Numbered from the stretch's first letter, positions 1-7,767 are shown. The stretch is DNA of 19,085 nucleotides from Ignatzschineria sp. (GCA_030151245.1 JASLEF010000021.1:1-19085); one strand, 5' to 3'. Numbers and translations are program-made. The notes: a model not told the origin generated them from the sequence alone.

Positions 1-51
1 AAAAAAAACAGGGAGAGAAGAGAAGTCTAAAAAGAGCTGTTAAGTCAATAC

Positions 52-93
52 TTGACTCTTTTCAAGATATTACATAATTTTTGATGATATAAT
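52..93 (+). promoter_or_regulatory. Candidate promoter(s) of the cytochrome c gene
   Basis: Two overlapping sigma70-like signals are visible. TTGACT (52-57) lies 17 bases before TAATTT (75-80). A perfect extended -10, TGATATAAT, lies at 85-93. Initiation from the latter would begin near 100 and give a leader of about 108 nt before the ATG at 208. The -35-like TTGACT is also the right arm of the inverted repeat AGTCAA-tac-TTGACT (43-57), which could be an operator. That last point is inference. Confidence 0.5.
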
Positions 94-207
94 ATTCCCA
101 TTCTAATGAAACAAGCTGTTAAAGAACATAAGCGCCAAGAGCAGAAGCGTATTTATCACATAGCAGCAAGACAATAAAACTAAATACTCATTCAAAAGGA
201 ATATAGT

Positions 208-522
208 ATGAAAAAATTACTTCTCGTTGCCGCATCATTTGCAGCGCTTGCTGCACCTTCTTTTGCACAAGTAGACCCTGAAATCGCAACAGCATCTGGT
301 TGCTTCGCATGTCATCGTCAAGACACCAAACTGATTGGTCCAAGCTATGATGAAGTTTATGAAAAGTATAAAGATCAAGATGATGCTGAGACTTACTTAG
401 TAGAGAAGGTAAAGAATGGGGGTTCAGGCGTATGGGGTCCTATCCCAATGGCACCCAACCTTCATATTGCAGAAGATAAAATCCAGTTGATGGTTCAACA
501 AATCTTACATAAAGCGAAATAA
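208..522 (+). CDS. Small periplasmic class I cytochrome c
   Basis: This 104-residue protein is an exported monohaem cytochrome c that would carry electrons in the periplasm. Residues 1-20 form a signal peptide (MKK start, hydrophobic core, cleavage after SFA). The haem-binding motif C32-F-A-C35-H36 follows soon after. Met81 in the segment GPIPMAPN is the expected sixth iron ligand, as in the cytochrome c551/c552 family, and the mature length of about 84 residues fits that family. AAGGA lies eight bases before the ATG, and no better start is available. It stands alone, with its own promoter upstream and a terminator downstream. The electron partner (for example a terminal oxidase or peroxidase) cannot be told from this window. 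Confidence 0.93.
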   Translation: MKKLLLVAASFAALAAPSFAQVDPEIATASGCFACHRQDTKLIGPSYDEVYEKYKDQDDAETYLVEKVKNGGSGVWGPIPMAPNLHIAEDKIQLMVQQILHKAK

Positions 523-644
523 TCTTCTCTATAGCTATCTGTTTATTGAGCGCAATCTATACACATCACAGTATGATATAGATCTCAAAAAGCGATAGAC
601 AATCCCTATCCTATAGACAGATATCTAATATCGATACATAGTTT

Positions 645-675
645 AAAAAAGCACCGGTTCATTCGGTGCTTTTTT
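645..675. terminator. Bidirectional intrinsic terminator
   Basis: AAAAAAGCACCG (645-656) and CGGTGCTTTTTT (664-675) form a perfect 12-bp stem around a 7-base loop. The A-run on one side and T-run on the other allow termination in both directions. It lies between the convergent cytochrome c gene and LOG-family gene and should serve both. Confidence 0.9.
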
Positions 676-702
676 GTCTCCAAAAATCGATTAATGCAGG
701 AT

Positions 703-760
703 TTTATCATTTTCCTGCCAGCAGTCGTGACGATGTTTTTTAAAGAAAAATGACTATAAA
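703..760. repeat. Short dispersed intergenic repeat, copy A
   Basis: This 58-base element aligns without gaps to the one at 5008-5065, with 40 of 58 positions identical by hand count. It begins TTTATCATTTTC, has GCCAGC and TGAC inside, and ends with AAATGACTATAAA. The two ends are roughly inverted relative to each other (ATCATTTTC against AAAATGACTAT). It lies eight bases past the stop codon of the minus-strand LOG gene, between convergent genes. It may be a REP-like or miniature palindromic element; no transposase is nearby. Confidence 0.45.
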
Positions 761-767
761 AACTCGC

Positions 768-1454
768 TTAAGATAGAGAAAGCCCCAAGGTTTTCTCTAA
801 TGCTGCTAATACCTCTTCAGCACTATCGACAATAATAAACTTATTTAAGTCATCTTTAACAATCATCTCATTCTGCAAAAATGCCGACTCGAACCACTCT
901 AATAACGGCTGCCAAAATAAGCGATCAACTAAAATAACAGGCTTTATCTCCATTTTTTTCGTTTGCATTAAGGTGATCGCTTCAAGCAACTCATCTAATG
1001 TTCCAAATCCACCGGGAACACAAATATAAGCGAGAGAGTAATCCATAAATACGGTTTTACGTGTCAAAAAATGCTCAAAAAAGAGCGAAGTATCTTGATA
1101 GTGATTCGGAAATTGCTCTCGAGGAAGTCGAATATTTAAACCGATAGATTCTCCTTTCTCTCCTAATTGACATCCTCGATTACCGGCCTCCATTACCCCA
1201 GGACCTCCCCCTGTAATAATGGAAATCCCTTTTTCAGAGAGTTTCTCCCCAATATCCAAAGCAACTTGGTAAGCAGGATGGGATGGCTTTAAACGTGCTG
1301 AACCAAAAATACTCACTGCAGGCCCAATATTAGCCAGCTTTTCAATCGCTGTTTGCAATTCGGCACGCACTAATTCAAGATCAAACAAGTGTGGTTTTGG
1401 AGATTTGCGAATCATTGGTTTTATTACGATGTCTGATTCTTGAGATCTATCCAT
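768..1454 (-). CDS. LOG-family (TIGR00730) Rossmann-fold nucleotide hydrolase
   Basis: The protein belongs to the LOG (Lonely guy) family, whose members remove ribose 5'-phosphate from AMP-type nucleotides; plant and some bacterial members activate cytokinins this way. Numbered from the chosen start, the nucleotide-binding segment GGGPGVMEAGNRG lies at 82-94 and the hallmark PGGFGTLDE at 147-155. Between them is a TRK segment bearing the conserved Arg. I chose the ATG at 1454 (228 residues) because AAGGA precedes it at good spacing. The frame stays open to a TTG at 1553, adding 33 residues (261 in total) that look unlike the family. About 35 residues precede the Rossmann core, typical of longer LOG proteins. 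The true bacterial substrate is unknown. The gene follows rsmJ in the same direction after a gap of about 195 bp and ends at the shared terminator near 660. Confidence 0.88.
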   Translation of the reverse strand: MDRSQESDIVIKPMIRKSPKPHLFDLELVRAELQTAIEKLANIGPAVSIFGSARLKPSHPAYQVALDIGEKLSEKGISIITGGGPGVMEAGNRGCQLGEKGESIGLNIRLPREQFPNHYQDTSLFFEHFLTRKTVFMDYSLAYICVPGGFGTLDELLEAITLMQTKKMEIKPVILVDRLFWQPLLEWFESAFLQNEMIVKDDLNKFIIVDSAEEVLAALEKTLGLSLS

Positions 1455-1649
1455 TCCCTGACTTCCTTTAATATCAATATTTGTTAATGAAGAACGGATA
1501 AGGATAGCGCAAGCTTTTCGCTTACTCAACATTCCTCCTAGGAAAGAGGACAATTTTCCTCTAAAACGCTAAATCATATCTATTCAAGCGCTCTCAACAT
1601 GCCCCATCACTCAGTTTTTATACGTCTATGACAACCGCATGACTCTTCC

Positions 1650-2411
1650 CTATTCCGGTTGTGAAGTGTGAGATAGATAAACATCAAAACGAGTATTAGG
1701 AGATTCCACAGAATGATTAGGCCTCAGACCTGCGACAAACCCAGCGCCTTTGGGTCTTTTCACAACAACCCGGGAAACACCACTTTTCATCGCTAAAGAG
1801 AGTAATTCTTCACTATCCATATCTGCCCCAACAAGATTTCGGATAATTCGTAACTCTTTCTTAACCAAGGCTGATTTCTTACGTTCGGGATACATAGGAT
1901 CCATATAGATCACATCAGCAAAGTTTCCTGAGGGATCCTCACCGATCATTCGTTTTAGAAAGAGAATGGAATCCTCTTTAACGAAGGTGAGACTTTGCGT
2001 AAAATCTTCAGATGGTAATGCATTCACCGCATTTTCTAACAAAAGTTGCAAAACAGGGTTTCGCTCAAACATCACGACATTACATCCTGCAAAAAAGAGC
2101 AGACAAGCATCTCGTCCTAGACCGGCTGTCATATCTAACACTCGTTTCTGCTCGGAACTTTTCCAGCCTATCGCCCTCAGTAACGGCTCTTGAGCTTTAT
2201 TGATACGTTGCATCCGATAACGCATTTTTTTAGAAAAAAAATCAATTTCCAAATGCCCTGCTTCCAAATCATTCCAATAAAATTTCTTTCCATCCCAAAC
2301 AAAACGATTTTCAGCCGCATCATATTCTTGAGCTAATACCGATAAAATAGCCTCTGATAATTCTGAAACTCTCTCTAATCCTTTTTTCGTCACTTCAAAT
2401 GGATAACTCAC
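1650..2411 (-). CDS. rsmJ: 16S rRNA (guanine1516-N2)-methyltransferase RsmJ
   Basis: RsmJ (YhiQ) uses S-adenosylmethionine to methylate N2 of G1516 in the 3' minor domain of 16S rRNA. The SAM-binding motif I is DMTAGLGRD (93-101). The family signature DPMYPERKKSALVKKE lies at 171-186, in the place of the catalytic DPPY-like motif. The length of 253 residues matches the family. The start is a GTG whose G is also the last base of the upstream tag stop codon (TAGTG, a one-base overlap), with AGAGAGAAG as ribosome-binding site, so translation is probably coupled to tag. Confidence 0.95.
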   Translation of the reverse strand: MSYPFEVTKKGLERVSELSEAILSVLAQEYDAAENRFVWDGKKFYWNDLEAGHLEIDFFSKKMRYRMQRINKAQEPLLRAIGWKSSEQKRVLDMTAGLGRDACLLFFAGCNVVMFERNPVLQLLLENAVNALPSEDFTQSLTFVKEDSILFLKRMIGEDPSGNFADVIYMDPMYPERKKSALVKKELRIIRNLVGADMDSEELLSLAMKSGVSRVVVKRPKGAGFVAGLRPNHSVESPNTRFDVYLSHTSQPE

Positions 2412-2977
2412 TATGACTTCTCTCTACTTAAATAACACTCTGATAAATGATCATCGATAAAACCCGCAGCTTGTAAAAATGCGTAAGCGGTTGTACTACC
2501 AAAAAACTTAAAACCAAACTTTTTCAATTCCTTAGCAATTTCGTCAGATAATGGGGTTGTTGCCGGAGATAATTCATCTGCCTGATAAACATTAACCACC
2601 TGGGTTCCCCCCACTTTTCGCCAAAAATAATCATGGAAAGTTCCCACCTCTTGCACAAAACGTCGATACATTTTGGCATTATGAATCATGGCATTAACCT
2701 TCAATCGATTACGGATGATACCATCATCTGTTAATAAACGTTCAACATCCGTCTCATCCATTTCACTCATTTTTTGAGGATCAAAATTGAAAAAAGCTCG
2801 ACGATAGCCCTCTCTTTTAGAAAGAACCGTCCACCACGAGAGTCCTGCATGTTGAGTTTCTAATAAGAATAATTCAAATAATTCCTGCTCCGCTTTATTG
2901 GGATTTCCCCATTCTTTATCATGATACTCCTGATAAAGGGATTGAGCGCCACACCATCTACAACGTATTTTTTGCAT
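2411..2977 (-). CDS. tag: DNA-3-methyladenine glycosylase I (Tag)
   Basis: Tag is a constitutive base-excision repair enzyme that removes 3-methyladenine from alkylated DNA. All features of the family are present. The four zinc ligands appear to be C6, H19, H177 and C181 (by comparison with C4, H17, H175 and C179 of the E. coli enzyme). The catalytic Glu is E40, with the base-stacking Trp at W48 within ETQHAGLSWWTVL. The helix-hairpin-helix and C-terminal segment GFKFFGSTTAYAF follow. At 188 residues it matches the usual length. GAGGA lies ten bases before the ATG. It is the first gene of a two-gene unit with rsmJ. Confidence 0.96.
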   Translation of the reverse strand: MQKIRCRWCGAQSLYQEYHDKEWGNPNKAEQELFELFLLETQHAGLSWWTVLSKREGYRRAFFNFDPQKMSEMDETDVERLLTDDGIIRNRLKVNAMIHNAKMYRRFVQEVGTFHDYFWRKVGGTQVVNVYQADELSPATTPLSDEIAKELKKFGFKFFGSTTAYAFLQAAGFIDDHLSECYLSREKS

Positions 2978-3353
2978 CTTTCATCATTCCTCTAAGTCCC
3001 TAAATAATCTCTTAAAATAATCACTCTATTCTATAAAATACCCATCTCATGACGAGGTTTATTTTTATAAATCCTCGAGCCTCGAAGAATAACGCAGATC
3101 AAAGCGTAGAAACAGCATTTTAAAAAGATCTTTTATCGCTTTTTTATCACAACTTTAAAAACCTTAATGAAATTAAATCATTGAATCACTTGAACTCTCC
3201 GCTATTACCTGCCTATATTATAGTCAACCCTACTCCAAGATGAAGCATCGTAACCCACCAACTTCTGCAATAGAAGTGATTTTTTATAGCCTTTCTTATC
3301 ATTACCTGGATACGTTTTATCAAAATAATAATTGACCATGGAGGATCTATATC
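2978..3353. other. 376-bp divergent intergenic region
   Basis: This AT-rich stretch separates tag (-) from the CoA-transferase gene (+) and must hold the promoters for both. On the plus strand the best candidate is at 3190-3219. I could not assign a convincing promoter for tag, and I see no open frame or RNA gene. A small CTCGAG/CTCGAA duplication lies near 3075-3085. Confidence 0.5.
3190..3219 (+). promoter_or_regulatory. Candidate sigma70 promoter of the CoA-transferase gene
   Basis: TTGAAC (3190-3195) lies 18 bases before TATATT (3214-3219). Initiation would fall near 3226 and give a leader of about 130 nt. A second TTGAAT just upstream (3181-3186) is too far from the -10 element to be used with it. 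Confidence 0.45.
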
Positions 3354-4868
3354 ATGAATACAAACTTAGACAAAAAACTTCGCTACAAGCCCTATCTTGA
3401 CAAAATTGTCTCCGCTGAAGAAGCTGCTTCGTGGATTGAAGATGGTATGACACTAGGAATGAGTGGCTTTACACTATTTGGTGAGCCTAAAGTCTTTCCT
3501 AGAGCCCTTGCAGAACGCGGCAAGATAGAAAAATTCAAAGTGAATCTTTTTACAGGAGCTTCTTTAGGCCCCGATGCGGATGAAGCAATGGCAGAAGCAG
3601 GCATTATTAATCTTCGTCTACCTTATCAAGCAAATGCGCTGATGCGACAAAACATTAATAAGGGAGAGATAAAGTATATAGATCAGCACCTATCGCATAC
3701 CGCTGAAACCCTGAGACAAGGAAATCTTGGGAACATTGATTATGCCATTATTGAAGCGGCGGCGATTACAGAAGAAGGTCTAATTATCCCCACGGGTTCT
3801 GTCGGAAACTCTCCGATATTTTTAGAGAAAGCGGAATATGTTATTATTGAGCTCAATACAAATGCCCCAGAGAGTTATGAGGGTATTCATGACATTTATC
3901 TCCCTGAAGAGCAAGGTAAAGGTCGTCAAGCAATTCCCGTTTATGATGATCTAAGCAAACGCATCGGCAATATCGGCTTTTCAGTAGACCCGAAAAAAGT
4001 TAAAGGCATTATCTTATCCGATCGCCCGGATATCCCCTCACCATTATTTGAGCCCAATGAAGAGACACAGGCTATCGCCAACCACTTTCTTAATTTTCTC
4101 TCAAAAGAGGTTGAAAGTGGGCGTTTAGGCCCAGAACTTGCCCCCCTTCAATCAGGTGTTGGTTCTGTAGCAAATGCGGTTCTAAAAGGCATGGCCTCAT
4201 CAGGACAATTTAAAGATCTTATCGTCTCCTCAGAAGTGCTTCAAGATGGGATATTTGACTTAATCGATGCCGGCATTGTCAGCTTTGCAGTAGGAACAGC
4301 ATTCTCCCTTTCAAAAAACCGCGTCAAAACGTTAGCGGAAGATCTCATAAAATACCGTGAAAAAATTCTATTTCGTCCACAAGAAATCACAAATCATCCA
4401 GAGGTAATTCGCAGATTAGGAGTCATCTCATTTAATACTGCACTTGAAGTAGATATCTACGGTAATGTCAATTCCACTCATGTCAGTGGAACTCATGCGA
4501 TGAATGGAATCGGCGGTTCTGCTGACTTCTCTAGAAACTCAAGGATCTCCGCATTTGTTACCCAATCAACCGCTAAAAATGGAGCTATTTCAACCATTGT
4601 TCCTTTTGTCACCCACGTCGATCACACCAATCATGAAGTCGATCTTATCATTACAGAAAGAGGCTATGCCGATATTAGAGGTTTATGCCCGACAGATGCC
4701 GCAGAAAAAATTATAGAAAACTGCATGCACCCCATCTATCAAACCCAAGCCCGGAAATACTTGGCTGATGCAAAAAATCAACGAGGCGGTAATACACCAC
4801 ATCTATTAGAGGAAGCATTCTCATGGCATGTCAACTTAGCCAATAAAGGCACTATGCTTTTAGATTAA
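3354..4868 (+). CDS. Acetyl-CoA hydrolase / succinyl-CoA:acetate CoA-transferase
   Basis: This class I CoA-transferase of the ACH1/AarC/Cat1 family exchanges CoA between acyl-CoA and acetate through a glutamyl-CoA thioester. The 504 residues match AarC of Acetobacter closely in length. The predicted catalytic Glu is E294 in SSEVLQDG, the same number as in AarC, and the glycine-rich loop GIGGSADF (385-392) matches the AarC segment around G388. Its likely role is to link succinyl-CoA and acetate metabolism, or to remove acetyl-CoA; sequence alone does not separate transferase from hydrolase. A strong GGAGGA precedes the ATG by eight bases. It is monocistronic, with its own promoter and a terminator-like hairpin just after the stop. 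No other acetate or TCA-cycle gene is in view. Confidence 0.92.
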   Translation: MNTNLDKKLRYKPYLDKIVSAEEAASWIEDGMTLGMSGFTLFGEPKVFPRALAERGKIEKFKVNLFTGASLGPDADEAMAEAGIINLRLPYQANALMRQNINKGEIKYIDQHLSHTAETLRQGNLGNIDYAIIEAAAITEEGLIIPTGSVGNSPIFLEKAEYVIIELNTNAPESYEGIHDIYLPEEQGKGRQAIPVYDDLSKRIGNIGFSVDPKKVKGIILSDRPDIPSPLFEPNEETQAIANHFLNFLSKEVESGRLGPELAPLQSGVGSVANAVLKGMASSGQFKDLIVSSEVLQDGIFDLIDAGIVSFAVGTAFSLSKNRVKTLAEDLIKYREKILFRPQEITNHPEVIRRLGVISFNTALEVDIYGNVNSTHVSGTHAMNGIGGSADFSRNSRISAFVTQSTAKNGAISTIVPFVTHVDHTNHEVDLIITERGYADIRGLCPTDAAEKIIENCMHPIYQTQARKYLADAKNQRGGNTPHLLEEAFSWHVNLANKGTMLLD

Positions 4869-4901
4869 AAAATTAATGGTTTCACATCGATATTCTTCAT
4901 T

Positions 4902-4929
4902 GCCGGCATTCTGCCGGCTTTGCTTTTAT
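4902..4929 (+). terminator. Probable intrinsic terminator of the CoA-transferase gene
   Basis: GCCGGC (4902-4907), a 5-base loop and GCCGGC (4913-4918) form a GC-only 6-bp stem, followed by TTTGCTTTTAT. The hairpin starts 33 bases after the stop codon. The stem is short and the T-run is interrupted, so strength is uncertain. Confidence 0.6.
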
Positions 4930-5007
4930 AATAAAATTAATTGACCATGATCTTATTAATATTTCTGTTAAAAGTGAAAACTCAACTGCAGAGAAATTTT
5001 GCCGAGG

Positions 5008-5065
5008 TTTATCATTTTCACGCCAGCCGTTATGACAGATATCCTTAGCGCGAAATGACGATATA
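5008..5065. repeat. Short dispersed intergenic repeat, copy B
   Basis: This element pairs with the one at 703-760, with 40 of 58 ungapped identities. The shared blocks are TTTATCATTTTC at the left, GCCAGC and TGAC in the middle, and GAAATGAC-ATA at the right. In this copy the ends can pair (CATTTTCACG with CGCGAAATG, imperfect). It lies 15 bases past the comM stop codon, again between convergent genes. Confidence 0.45.
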
Positions 5066-5080
5066 AATCATTCGCCCCCT

Positions 5081-6592
5081 TTACACCTTAGTACTTGCTT
5101 GATAGCCCCGATCTAAAGCCCTAAAGGCTAAACTTTCCGTCAAATGTCGACTATTGATATCCTGAGTTCCTTCTAGATCTGCAATCGTTCTGGCGACTCT
5201 TAAAATACGATGATAACTGCGGGGAGAAAAATTTAAGCGTTTCTGAGCCATCTCTAAAAGCTTGGTTTCAGCCTCTCCTAAGGCACAATCTTGCTCAATC
5301 TCCTTCACTGAAAGATCCGCATTCATTTTTTTGCGTCGAAGCATCTGCCGCTCTCTTGAGGCATCAACCCGTAGTCGAATCTCTTTCGAACTCTCTCCCA
5401 CAGCGGTACTCTGTAACTCTTCAGTACTAATTCTCGGCACCTCCACATGAAGATCAATACGATCAAGCATCGGCCCTGATACCCGACCTCTATAACGCGC
5501 AATCCCATAATCACTACAAGTACATTCATGAATAGGGTCCCCAAAATAACCACAAGGACAAGGATTCATGGCAGATAACAACTGAAATTTTGCCGGAAAC
5601 TCCACCTGCTGCATAGCCCGAGAAACATGAATAATCCCAGACTCTAAAGGCTCGCGTAATACTTCTAAAACACTCCGATTAAACTCTGGCAACTCATCTA
5701 AAAAAAGTACCCCATGATGTGCCAGTGAAATTTCCCCGGGCTTTGGATATGTGCCACCACCGACAAGTGCTACAGAAGAAGCCGTATGATGTGGCGTTCG
5801 ATAGGGTCTGATTCCAAACTGCTCCGCGCGAAACCCTTGCCGACTAATAGAGGCAATCATCGCACTCTCGATGGCTTCTTCTCGTGTCATGCTTGGCATA
5901 ATGGTAATAAAACGCGAGGCTAACATCGTCTTCCCTGTTCCAGGAGGCCCTATTAAGAGAAGATTATGCCCTCCTGCCGCCGCAATCTCTAAAGCCCTTT
6001 TCGCAAAAAACTGTCCTTTAACTTCAGAAAAATCACGAGCTTCCTCAGATCGCTGAACAGCAATTTCAGGAGGTTTTGCCAGATCCTGCTTACCATCAAT
6101 AAACGCCACCACTTCTCGCAACGTTTTAGCCATCAAAAACTGAGCGTAATGTAAGAAACCAATCTCCTCCGCCCCATCTTCGGGAACAATCAATGTTCCT
6201 TGATGCTTCATCACTTGAATAGCGGTCGGAAGTAATCCAGAAATAGGTCTCAATTCTCCCGTTAACGCAAGTTCCCCCACGAACTCGTACTGTTTAGGAT
6301 CTTTTTCAATCTGTCCTGAGGCCTCTAATACTCCCAGAGCTATGGGTAGATCATAACGTCCGCCCTCTTTCGGTAAGTCTGCGGGAGAGAGATTAATCGT
6401 AATTTTACGATTAGGAAAATCAAATCCTGAATTGACGATTGCCGCAATTACTCGATCCTTACTCTCTTTCACAGCAGTCTCAGGCATCCCGACAATTGTA
6501 AATGCCGGCAAACCATTACTAATATGGACCTCAACTCGTACTTCCGGCGCATAAAGCGCATTCAATGCCCGCGTATAAATTACAGAAACCAT
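5081..6592 (-). CDS. comM: ComM/YifB family AAA+ ATPase (Mg-chelatase-like)
   Basis: ComM is a hexameric helicase-like AAA+ protein that promotes branch migration of incoming DNA during natural transformation. YifB is its E. coli orthologue. From the chosen start (503 residues; E. coli 506) the order is an N-terminal Lon-protease-like domain with the signature PADLPKEGGRYDLPIA near 70-85, Walker A GPPGTGKT (215-222), Walker B VLFLDE (295-300), a Cys cluster (C345, C347, C357, C359) and the C-terminal Mg-chelatase lid. The frame extends upstream to an ATG at 6625, but family members begin within a residue or two of the VSVIYTRAL segment. The ATG at 6592 has GAGGAAGAGAAAGGA just before it, so I prefer that start. 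No other competence genes are in the window. It is divergent from fabI. Confidence 0.93.
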   Translation of the reverse strand: MVSVIYTRALNALYAPEVRVEVHISNGLPAFTIVGMPETAVKESKDRVIAAIVNSGFDFPNRKITINLSPADLPKEGGRYDLPIALGVLEASGQIEKDPKQYEFVGELALTGELRPISGLLPTAIQVMKHQGTLIVPEDGAEEIGFLHYAQFLMAKTLREVVAFIDGKQDLAKPPEIAVQRSEEARDFSEVKGQFFAKRALEIAAAGGHNLLLIGPPGTGKTMLASRFITIMPSMTREEAIESAMIASISRQGFRAEQFGIRPYRTPHHTASSVALVGGGTYPKPGEISLAHHGVLFLDELPEFNRSVLEVLREPLESGIIHVSRAMQQVEFPAKFQLLSAMNPCPCGYFGDPIHECTCSDYGIARYRGRVSGPMLDRIDLHVEVPRISTEELQSTAVGESSKEIRLRVDASRERQMLRRKKMNADLSVKEIEQDCALGEAETKLLEMAQKRLNFSPRSYHRILRVARTIADLEGTQDINSRHLTESLAFRALDRGYQASTKV

Positions 6593-6709
6593 ATCCTTTC
6601 TCTTCCTCCATGCTGAATTCACCATGATAATTCGTAAGATCTTCCTGTCTTTTCAAAGATTCACTTACACGCTAAGAGGTAAAAATAGTTTATAACCGCC
6701 CTTTTTCGG

Positions 6710-6733
6710 GACAAATAGCTCCCTATATTTGTC
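6710..6733. promoter_or_regulatory. Perfect 8-bp dyad, candidate operator
   Basis: GACAAATA (6710-6717) and TATTTGTC (6726-6733) form a perfect inverted repeat with an 8-base spacer. It sits midway between the divergent comM and fabI genes. Its outer edges read as -35-like TTGTCC (toward comM) and TTGTCA (toward fabI). It does not resemble the E. coli FabR operator. Function as a binding site is inference. Confidence 0.3.
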
Positions 6734-6772
6734 AAATTTCATGATAAGATAGGGAATATTTTATAAAACGTC

Positions 6773-6804
6773 GCAAGATTAAGAGAGGCTCTCTCTCTTC
6801 TTGC
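6773..6804 (+). other. Hairpin in the fabI upstream region
   Basis: GCAAG (6773-6777) pairs with CTTGC (6800-6804), and AAGAGAG (6781-6787) with CTCTCTT (6793-6799). This gives 12 base pairs with a 3-base bulge and a 5-base loop. No T-run follows, so it is not a classical terminator. Confidence 0.35.
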
Positions 6805-6843
6805 CACACCATTTACTGTTAACTATGTCATTGATATTTAGTC

Positions 6844-6874
6844 ATGCCGTAAAAAATCAATACTTTTACGGTAT
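6844..6874 (+). other. Hairpin 42 bases upstream of the fabI start
   Basis: ATGCCGTAAAA (6844-6854) pairs with TTTTACGGTAT (6864-6874) through 11 base pairs including one G-U, around a 9-base loop. Only a short TATTTCT follows. It would lie in the fabI leader RNA and could act as an attenuator or stabiliser, or be a protein-binding dyad. Confidence 0.35.
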
Positions 6875-6916
6875 TTCTAAGACTATGACAATTCTAAAGT
6901 ACAAAGGGTTTAATCT

Positions 6917-7696
6917 ATGGGATTTTTAAAAGGTAAACGCGCACTCATCGTAGGACTTGCGTCAAATCGTTCAATTGCCTGGGGAATTGCGAAAGCAATG
7001 CGCGAACAAGGTGCTGAACTGGCATTTAGCTTCCACGGCGAACGTCTTGAAGGTCGCGTCCGTGATATGGCCGCGGAACTTGATTCTAACATCGTTTTTC
7101 CATGTGATGCGGGAAGTGATACAGAAATCGATGCGTTAATGGATTCTCTCAAAGGTGTTTGGACAGATGGTTTTGATATCTTAATTCACTCTGTAGGCTT
7201 TGCACCAAGAGAAGCACTTGATGGTAACTACTTAGATTCTGTCACCCGTGAAAACTTCCAAATTGCCCATGATATTTCCTCATATAGTTTTGCGGCATTT
7301 GCAAAAGCGGCACGCCCACACCTTCGTGAAGGCGCATCACTCTTAACTTTGACGTATCTTGCCAGTGAGCGTACAGTTCAAAATTATAACGTCATGGGCT
7401 TAGCGAAAGCATCTCTAGAAGCTAACGTTCGTTATATGGCGGCAGCACTTGGCGCCGAGGGGATTCGTGTCAATGGTATCTCAGCAGGTCCTATTCGTAC
7501 GCTTGCAGCATCAGGAATCGCAGGATTCAAAAGCATGCTCTCAGCATTTGAAGCTGCAGCGCCTATTGGCCGTTGTGTCACAATTGAAGAGGTCGGTAAC
7601 GTTGCGGCATTCCTCTCATCAGATTTAGCATCAGGCGTGACAGGTGAAATTACTTTCGTCGATGGTGGATTTAATACTGTCATCGCAGGGATGTAA
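6917..7696 (+). CDS. fabI: Enoyl-[acyl-carrier-protein] reductase (NADH), FabI
   Basis: FabI carries out the last reduction of each fatty-acid elongation cycle, turning trans-2-enoyl-ACP into acyl-ACP with NADH. It is the triclosan and isoniazid-type target. The 259-residue protein is nearly collinear with E. coli FabI. It shows the short-chain dehydrogenase fold with cofactor loop VGLASNRSIAWGIA (12-25), the catalytic set Y147, Y157 and K164 (E. coli Y146, Y156, K163), and SVGFAP at 92-97, where G94 corresponds to the triclosan-contact G93. The substrate loop AGPIRTLAASGI is intact. AAAGG precedes the ATG by nine bases. It is a single-gene unit ending in a strong terminator and is separate from the fabH-fabD cluster about 8 kb away. 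Confidence 0.97.
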   Translation: MGFLKGKRALIVGLASNRSIAWGIAKAMREQGAELAFSFHGERLEGRVRDMAAELDSNIVFPCDAGSDTEIDALMDSLKGVWTDGFDILIHSVGFAPREALDGNYLDSVTRENFQIAHDISSYSFAAFAKAARPHLREGASLLTLTYLASERTVQNYNVMGLAKASLEANVRYMAAALGAEGIRVNGISAGPIRTLAASGIAGFKSMLSAFEAAAPIGRCVTIEEVGNVAAFLSSDLASGVTGEITFVDGGFNTVIAGM

Positions 7697-7733
7697 TACT
7701 TGCTTCAACTCATTGCAAAACATTGAATTTATG

Positions 7734-7767
7734 AAAATCATATCTTTTTTAAGATATGATTTTTTTC
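7734..7767 (+). terminator. Intrinsic terminator of fabI
   Basis: AAAATCATATCTT (7734-7746) and AAGATATGATTTT (7751-7763) form a perfect 13-bp stem with a TTTT loop, followed by an unbroken T-run to 7766. It begins 38 bases after the fabI stop codon. Confidence 0.92.

Larger units (their letters stand above)
6593..6916. other. Divergent comM-fabI control region
   Basis: These 324 bases contain no gene. They hold a 24-bp dyad (6710-6733), a bulged hairpin (6773-6804) and a second hairpin (6844-6874) ahead of fabI. Promoter assignments are weak. For comM, TTGTCC-16-TAAACT is possible on the minus strand, with its -35 at 6709-6714. For fabI, an extended -10-like TGATAAGAT lies at 6742-6750 and a TATAAA at 6762-6767. 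Confidence 0.4.

Noticed and set aside
1455..1553. N-terminal extension of the LOG gene from TTG at 1553
   Set aside because: The extra 33 residues look unlike the family and the ATG at 1454 has a better ribosome-binding site; it remains possible.
6593..6625. N-terminal extension of comM from ATG at 6625
   Set aside because: Family proteins start next to the VSVIYTRAL segment; the extension is short, charged and less well served by an SD.
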